Source: Nectonema munidae | Lineage: Eukaryota > Nematomorpha > Nectonematoida > Nectonematidae | Assembly: GCA_030549495.1 (NCBI GenBank) | Contig: JAUIRK010000916.1 | Span: forward strand, 781,501-845,500 | DNA: 64,000 nt | Direction of reading: 5' to 3' | In this document: one piece after another, positions 58,212-64,000 of the stretch | Numbering within the stretch: the first letter of the stretch is position 1 | Layout of the letters: every line of letters starts with the position of its first letter | The notes under the pieces: model-generated | Told to the model about the DNA's origin: nothing | Seen by the model: the letters and a program-made list of their open reading frames with translations, nothing else | Databases searched by the model: none | Program-made: the position numbers and the translations under genes

Positions 58212-59987
58212 AAAGAGAAAAAAAAGCTTTTAAGAAGTGGCAAAAACAAAATTAAAAGAAGGCAAGGAATTGTGCGAAACGAAGAAGAAGAAGGAAGCTA
58301 AAAGATGTATCGGGATTGCTAGGAATCAAGGGACTCAAAAACTTTATGATGATTTAAAGACAAAAGAAGGGAAGAACCAAATATACAGAATTGCCAAAGC
58401 AAGACAGAAAAAAGAGAAGAGATGAGCAATGTGAATATTGTCAAGGATAAAAAAGGTAATATGATCTTTGATGCAGTAACAATTAAGAATAGGTGGGCAG
58501 AATACTTTGAACAACTTTTGAATATGGGAAATGAAAAGGAGGAGTTTGTAGAAGCTTTGAAAGTTGAAGGACCAGATAAGATAATAGATCAAGATGAAGT
58601 TATGCTGCAAATCAGCAAAATCAAGAATTATAAAGCAGCTGGACTCAGTGAAATTAGCATCGATATGATTAAAGCAGGAGGAAATAAAACAGTAGAGAGG
58701 ATCGTAGACCTATTAAAAAGAATTTAGACTGAAGAAAAAATACCAGAAGACTGGAGGAAAAGCGTACTTGTACCAATCTGGAAGAAGAAAGGAGATGTTT
58801 TAGAATGTGGTAACTACCGTGGAGGACTGAAAATAATGGAAAGGATTTTAACAAGCGAATTCGTTCAGTGATAAAGATTGTCGCAAAACAGTTTGCCATT
58901 TATGCTTGAAAAGAGTGCAATAGATGCCATTTTTATCATAAAACAACTTATAGAGAAGAAAATTGAGGGAAATTCAGCTGTTTTTTGTGGTTTTGTTGAT
59001 CTAGAGAAAGCCTATGATACTATTCCCAGAGAAGTGGTGTATTGGTGCATGCGTAAAAAGGGAATTCCCGAAAAACTTGTGAGATTGGTGTAGGAAATGT
59101 AGAAATGTTCAAAAACCGCTATAGAACTCCTGAAGGAATCTATTTGAGGTTAATTTGGTTTACATCAAGGTTCAGCACTGACTCCATATTTGTTTTCTTT
59201 AGTTGTTGATGAGCTATCAAATCATCTAATAAAGGAAGATCTCTGGGAACTTTTGTTTGATGATGATCTAGCGATACTGGCGGATAACGAAGTAGAGATC
59301 GAGAAGAGATTAATAAAATGGTAAGAGAGTTTGGAAAAATTTGGGATGAAAATAAATGAGGAAAAGAGAGAGATCATGGCATGTAGCAAAAATAAGAGCA
59401 TTGGTGTTCATGTAGAAGATAGACACGGAAAAAAGTTGAAGCAGGTGAAAAATTTCAAATATTTAGCAACCCAGATTATGGAAAATGGAAGTTGTGAAAA
59501 ATACGTCCAAGCAAGAGTAAATGCTAGTTGGTTGAAATGGAAAGAAGTAAACGCGATCATTTGCGATAGAAAAATGCCAATGAAACTAAAAGCAAGGATT
59601 TACACATCAATTGTCAGACCAGTTCTAACTTATGGATGTGAATGTTGGAGTTTAAAGAAAAAGGAGCAGAGAAAATTAATAGCAACGGAGATGAAGATGC
59701 TTAGAAAAATGATGGGGATCACGCTGAGAGAAAAAAACAGAAACGAGGAAGTGCGAAGAAAGACGGGAGTGGAAGTAGGCGTGATAGCTGTAGCAGAGCG
59801 GTGTAAGCTGCGATGGTTTGGACAAGTTTTAAGGAAGAAACAAGACGATGTCGTGCGCCAAGCTATGGAGAAGAAGGTGAGTGGAAAAAGAAGTAGAGGG
59901 AGGCAGCGTAAAAGATGGAAGGACGGACTGATGGAACAAACTGAAGCAGCTTGGACTGACCTAAGAGGATGCGCAGGACAGGAATAA
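58212..59987 (+). pseudogene. LINE reverse transcriptase and C-terminal region, degenerate
   Basis: EKKKAFKKWQKQN opens the linker after the piggyBac. 58422-58727 is the RT thumb/finger start (NRWAEYFEQLLNMGNEK, YKAAGLSEISIDM). Then come KIPEDWRKSVLVPIWKKKGD, FCGFVDLEKAYDTIPREVVY (first catalytic Asp), LHQGSALTPYLFSL, and LLFDDDLAILADNEV at about 59248. The last is the YADD box written FDDD. 59331-59987 is the C-terminal part with RPVLTYGCECWSLKKKEQRK and ERCKLRWFGQVLRK. Stops at about 58727, 58870, 59093 and 59325 break it. Confidence 0.9.
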
Positions 59988-60052
59988 ATGGAGAGAGCGG
60001 ATCTCAGCCACCGACCCCCAACTTGGGGCAAGGTGTAGTCAAAGAAGAAGTC

Positions 60053-60716
60053 GAGTCCAGATTTAACAGATAAGAGAATTGGCACATTGTCGTTGTATGA
60101 GTCAATAAACTACCCGGGTTCCTTTAATTGTTTAGATAAATGAGTGTTATATGTATCAGTGACAAACTTTCTATTTAGTTAGGTGCACAAAGGGGTATGT
60201 CGAATATAAACCTTTTAATCCTCTTAAGATGTTCCAATCATAAAAATTTAAATATTTAGAGGTTGCGCTTAAGGGTTCAAGTTCTCATGTCAAGTGCAAA
60301 TGAATCAAGAAGTTGACAGTCATTTTCTTTAGTTAAAATATAGATATCAGTTATGGTATTTTTTATTGTGTCGCCAAGTATCATAATATTACGCATTCAG
60401 TTCATTGAATGCGTCTATTTGCCTTCTGCTATAGATACAACTTAATGCTTTCCTCATTCATTGCAGTCTGGAAGAGTGGCGTACTTAGGGTATTTTTATA
60501 AGAGGTGGTGGGAGCAACTTTTTTTTCAAGAAAATAGCAAAAACTTTAATCAATGTTTTGATTACTGTTTACCTGTTTTATATACAAAAATTGGAATATG
60601 TTACTTGATTGAAGCCAACTTTTCAAAGTGTGTACCATTAAACTTTTTATGCTTTTATATAAACAAAGTTAATAGTCTTTTTTCGGCAATATAACATGCT
60701 GGGGGTCAAGTTCTAG
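60053..60716. other. AChE intron, nothing recognised
   Basis: AT-rich intron DNA after the LINE. Confidence 0.5.
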
Positions 60717-60771
60717 GCAGCGATTTCATATTTCAAGCATAAAGAAATGCTAAAATGGGAAAGAGTGAGAG
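60717..60771. repeat. 55-bp perfect direct repeat, copy 1
   Basis: Identical at 55 of 55 positions to 62081-62135. Starts GCAGCGATTTCATATTTC and ends GGGAAAGAGTGAGAG. Confidence 0.97.
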
Positions 60772-61838
60772 AAAATATTTTACGAGGCATTCTCTCTTTT
60801 TACCAGATAATTAATTTACCTAATAAAAAGAGGCAGGGTTTGATGTAATGTAGTTTTTTCGCTTTTCCAATTGATTTTCTCAGCACAAGTCACATGTTTA
60901 CAACTTGCATTTCTATAACATAGAATATTCTGTACTTCTCATATTTTAAGCAGTGACCTTACTATTCATTGGTTTAGGTCTTTTTTGCATAAGGCTCATC
61001 TTATGCCTTTTTACAACAGAAGAGAGGGGAGGACGGTCAAAAAACTCGTTGTTGTTTACAGACAACTTGCAAGAGAATCCTAAGTTGATCCATATTCCAC
61101 ATCCCTGTCACTATGAGGACCAGAATTCTTAACCCAATTAATGCTGGGCTAAATTTGTCAGCTCAAGTACTGGTAAGGCGTAAAGTGCCCCCCCCCCTAT
61201 TTTTCTGATATTAATGCGTTTTTTAAATATTTTAAATGTTACACATATTTCAACTATGCTGAATTCAGTGGTGATGTCCATTTTTTTTATCAAAATCAAT
61301 CAAACCTGTTAAAAAATTGATTTATATTTGTTGATATCCATTTTAGGAAGACCCATAAGAATGTCAATATAAATTCTCTTTAAAAAAGAACTTTGGGTCA
61401 GAGGAAACAAAAAATACATTTTGACATCATAAATCAGTTTATTTAGAATATAAATTTTATATACATAAACTATTCCTAATTTTCAATTTATAGTTAATGA
61501 CAGAAGCACTTGATTACTTTGTTAAGAGATAAAAAAAAAGATTCAAATTATAAATTTAATATACATGAAATGTTGAAATTTATAAGATTTGTAGTTGTTG
61601 ATAGAAACATAAATTTCGTGAACAAAACAAGATTTTATCAAAACCCAAAAAGAGTTTATTAAAAATATTTATGTTTTATACATTTTGGCAGAAAAACGAA
61701 TTTCATTTTTCTCTTTATTTATAGTTTAATCGTTGGGTGGCACGATAACTTAAAACTATAAATTTTCTTTGTATATGTGTCTTTATTATATATATCCATG
61801 TTTAACAACTTATTATTCACCAAACAAACCTTTCCTTT
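60772..61838. other. Spacer between the 55-bp repeats, no gene
   Basis: Contains a CCCCCCCCC tract near 61189 and AT-rich DNA. GAGGACCAGAATTCTTAA near 61117 also occurs at 22137. No coding resemblance. Confidence 0.5.
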
Positions 61839-61945
61839 TTAACCGATTTACGACCGAACATAGCAGACAAAGTTTCTATTTAATTTCATTGAAAGTAAGA
61901 GTTTGTCGGAGTTGCCTTTGCAAACATTGGTCCTAAGTGTGTTAA
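61839..61945. mobile_element. TTAA MITE, copy g
   Basis: 107 bp. Begins TTAACCGATTTACGACC; its right end, inverted, is TTAACACACTTAGGACC. Its right TTAA is the left TTAA of copy h. Confidence 0.7.
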
Positions 61946-62079
61946 CCCATTTACGACCAATGTTCCTATTTTGGAACATAAGTAATTTCATCTTCGTCTG
62001 CTTTTTTCAATGACTTTGAATATAAATCGTCTGCGTTTTTTTAGATATCGTCTGCTTTGCTTGGTGTTAAATGGGTTAA
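61942..62079. mobile_element. TTAA MITE, copy h
   Basis: 138 bp with TTAACCCATTTACGACC at the left and GTTAAATGGGTTAA at the right. Close match to copy b at 16454-16591. Its right end is 81 bp from the donor side of the AChE exon. Confidence 0.93.
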
Positions 62080-62080
62080 A

Positions 62081-62135
62081 GCAGCGATTTCATATTTCAA
62101 GCATAAAGAAATGCTAAAATGGGAAAGAGTGAGAG
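62081..62135. repeat. 55-bp perfect direct repeat, copy 2, next to AChE exon
   Basis: Second copy of 60717-60771; ends 25 bp before the AChE exon boundary at 62161. On the minus strand it contains CTCTTTCCCATTTTAG, which looks like a splice acceptor. Confidence 0.97.
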
Positions 62136-62160
62136 TTAGGAGAGTGATCGAACAACTGAC

Positions 62161-62413
62161 TTGTATTTAGCAAAATTGGCCCAGTAGTTCATGATGCGCA
62201 TGGAGAAGTGTCTTTCTTCTGGCGTGTACATCGAATCCTCCAACAACGGCTCGCCAAAGATGAAGTTAATTTCATCGGCATGCAAAACCCCACTCCACTG
62301 CGGCCAGGCGTGCACGCTAGATCGGTGTGTGAAGTGGTACATGTAGACAGGGAGGCCTGCGTGTGCGTAGTACGAGGCAAACTTATTCACGGGACAGGTG
62401 AACCAGTAATCGC
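62161..62413 (-). CDS. ace: Acetylcholinesterase, internal exon with the catalytic histidine
   Basis: Encodes GDYWFTCPVNKFASYYAHAG, then VYMYHFTHRSS, WSGVLHADEINFIFGEPL and RIMNYWANFAK. This is the signature of cholinesterases just before their C-terminus. Compared with Torpedo AChE, the His of GVLH is the catalytic-triad histidine (family knowledge). Known role: hydrolysis of acetylcholine at synapses. Acceptor ATTTTAG at 62414 (phase 1) and donor GTCAGT at 62160 (phase 2). The exon joins in phase to the exon at 51198-51011. Earlier exons (serine elbow, N-terminus, signal peptide) are outside the window. Confidence 0.92.
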
Positions 62414-64000
62414 CTAAAATGTTTGTATGAATCCGTTAGTTCGATCGTAATCGCTACATTCCTTGCGCTAAATTCACCGAATCTAAAATTCTTCGACACA
62501 ACCAATTCATCGACAAATTATTTTTATAATTTACAACTTGTGAAACTAAATTCTTCATTTTATGATTCTTTTTGTTCGAAATTTTAACTTTCCTATTACT
62601 TTTTTTATATTAGGCAAAATTTACCGTGAACCTAGTTAAATACTACTGATTAAACTTCGAATCGTGCGACAGAACTCCAAAAATGTAAATGCTGGTGCTA
62701 ATTGAACAAAAAACTGAACTCAACTTTCACACTAAATATATTCTATAATAGAATAAATGTATATGTATGCCATTTATTGATATTTTGTAGACGTATGTGT
62801 GAATGTGTGTGTCACTGTCTATGCTTATGTAAAAACAGTATATCTAAGAATGTATTCAAACATGCTTTAACTACCCTCTCTTCTACTCTATTATTAAACG
62901 ACCACCTGTCTATAACTACCACTTTCAATCCTTCCAAATAAATAGTGCTTCAGCTCATCCAACATTCATTGCTGCCACCTGTTCATAAAGACCACTCTGA
63001 GAGCTCCTATATAAAGTGGTCTCTTAATATACAGGATTAAGAATATATATGACAAGTGATAAGCTTGAACTGTGTCTTCATAAAAATTTTAAGGGGGCAG
63101 AAAAGTTTTTTATATAAAAATCACACATAATTACTCTACACATTTCTTTAAAAGAGTTGAAAAAGCTTTTATTCGTATAAAATTGAAAGAACATAAAAAA
63201 CTAATAAACTTGAGTTGAGCTAAATGTTATGAACTATGGGAAAAAATATGAATTTATCAACTCCAGTAGCAAGTTGGCGCATACGTTAATCACAAACCTC
63301 TTTCTATGGAAATTAACCAAGTTATGTCATTTATAATATAGAATACAAAGTATTATTACCATTTAAAGAATTTGAGTTCCATATTTGTTAAAATTGATAC
63401 GACGTTCCACAGCTTTTAAAAGGTTGAAACTTGGCAAATATTGTAAAATTTAGCATTAAATTCTTTATTTTAAATTTTACAAACTTACTAAACAGCTGAT
63501 TCACAAATGACTCAAAGAATCAATTAACCTAATTAAGTAACTAACAAAAATTGATCATCCATAAAAATTACGACTTGAATTTACAAAGTGAACTACCAAA
63601 TGAATTAAACAATTTGAAAAATGTCACTCTTTTTACATTGAAATCCATTTTTTATAGGAGGAGTATAATGTAGTCTAAGCTAAGCAAATGAATGATTTTC
63701 TTTCCGCTTATTTTGGCTTATTTATTTAAAATGAGGACAGTAATACAAAACTTCAAATGCTTTTTCACGCTTTAGCATTTATAACAAAGCTTATATCCTT
63801 CTTGAACTAAAAATTTACTTTAAAATATACAATTAAAAAGAAGAAAATGAGAGTTTATTGAAATAAAAAGGAAGAATTAAAAATTTTAAATGAGATAAAA
63901 AGGGGGTAAAATAATAATTCAAAATTCCAGTTAATTAATTAGACGTTGAAAATAATGAATTTTTAAAATTTGTTCCTTATGATGAGTGTTTTTGGAGACT
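62414..64000. other. Presumed AChE upstream intron, nothing recognised
   Basis: The AChE exon at 62413 starts with an acceptor, so this should be intron. No upstream AChE exon motif (serine elbow or omega-loop tryptophan region) was found. Confidence 0.55.

Larger units (their letters stand above)
55450..60052 (+). mobile_element. RTE-like LINE, broken, invaded by piggyBac sequence
   Basis: The 5' region 55450-56100 is GC-richer and has the phrase GGCGTCAGGAAGGGCATCCG, which I recall near the start of RTE/BovB-like LINEs. An endonuclease follows, then (after piggyBac-derived sequence at 56880-58207) the linker, reverse transcriptase and C-terminal region. It ends near GTCAAAGAAGAAG at about 60052, a typical simple 3' end of this group. 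Target duplications were not seen. In the AChE intron, antisense to the gene. Confidence 0.88.
51199..62160 (-). other. Acetylcholinesterase intron, about 11 kb, transposon-filled
   Basis: Lies between the two AChE exons. It holds a 3.6-kb hAT element, a SINE, an RTE-like LINE invaded by piggyBac sequence, two TTAA MITEs and a 55-bp direct repeat. No other host exon is seen inside it. Confidence 0.85.

Noticed and set aside
59630-60085. Minus-strand open frame of 151 codons
   Set aside because: It is the opposite-strand shadow of the LINE C-terminal region on the plus strand.
62208-62417. Plus-strand frame over the AChE exon
   Set aside because: It is the antisense shadow of a strongly conserved cholinesterase exon.
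1-64000. LTR retroelements, Polintons, CRISPR arrays or bacterial-type operons
   Set aside because: No gag-pol-like order, paired LTRs, capsid or integrase genes, repeat-spacer arrays or close-packed coding were seen. All coding is exon-like or degenerate DNA-transposon or LINE sequence.

Overview
This is an AT-rich, transposon-crowded piece of an animal nuclear genome. The host coding exons belong to arthropod-like genes, and the repeats are animal types: hAT, piggyBac, Tigger/pogo, mariner, Merlin, MULE, an RTE-like LINE and tRNA-derived SINEs. A crustacean, perhaps a parasitic copepod, is my guess from the flavour of these repeats; the species is not proven by the sequence.

Two host genes are present, both on the minus strand. 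The first is a PACS (phosphofurin acidic cluster sorting) gene that I could assemble from ten exons between 42433 and 18230. The exons join in phase to an open reading frame of about 765 residues. Its introns are either tiny (about 46-61 nt) or very large (up to 10.4 kb) and filled with transposons. The second is an acetylcholinesterase gene, of which two consecutive exons lie here (62413-62161 and 51198-51011), separated by an 11-kb intron. Its N-terminal exons lie beyond the right edge, and its last exon or exons were not identified.

Layout from left to right. 1-3.6 kb: a 56-bp direct repeat and a broken Tigger element. 3.6-5.2 kb: AT-rich DNA. 5.2-7.6 kb: broken piggyBac. 7.8-10.1 kb: a hAT element sitting in a minisatellite. 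10.3-10.85 kb: a second minisatellite. 11-14.3 kb: small TTAA-flanked MITEs and a foldback element. 14.4-16.2 kb: a second piggyBac. 18.1-42.4 kb: the PACS gene, whose introns hold a pogo-like element, a mariner, several hAT MITEs and SINEs. 43.2-48.8 kb: Merlin, MULE and hAT remnants between the two genes. 51-62.4 kb: acetylcholinesterase, whose intron holds a 3.6-kb hAT and an RTE-like LINE invaded by piggyBac sequence. 62.4-64 kb: probably intron, with nothing recognised.

The most interesting structures are: a family of at least eight 107-138 bp TTAA-flanked MITEs; a perfect 55-bp direct repeat, one copy of which lies 25 bp from an acetylcholinesterase splice donor; two near-identical hAT MITEs in opposite orientation inside one PACS intron, one of them nested in a mariner; and a LINE/piggyBac fused reading frame. 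No LTR elements, Polintons, CRISPR arrays or complete RNA genes were recognised.
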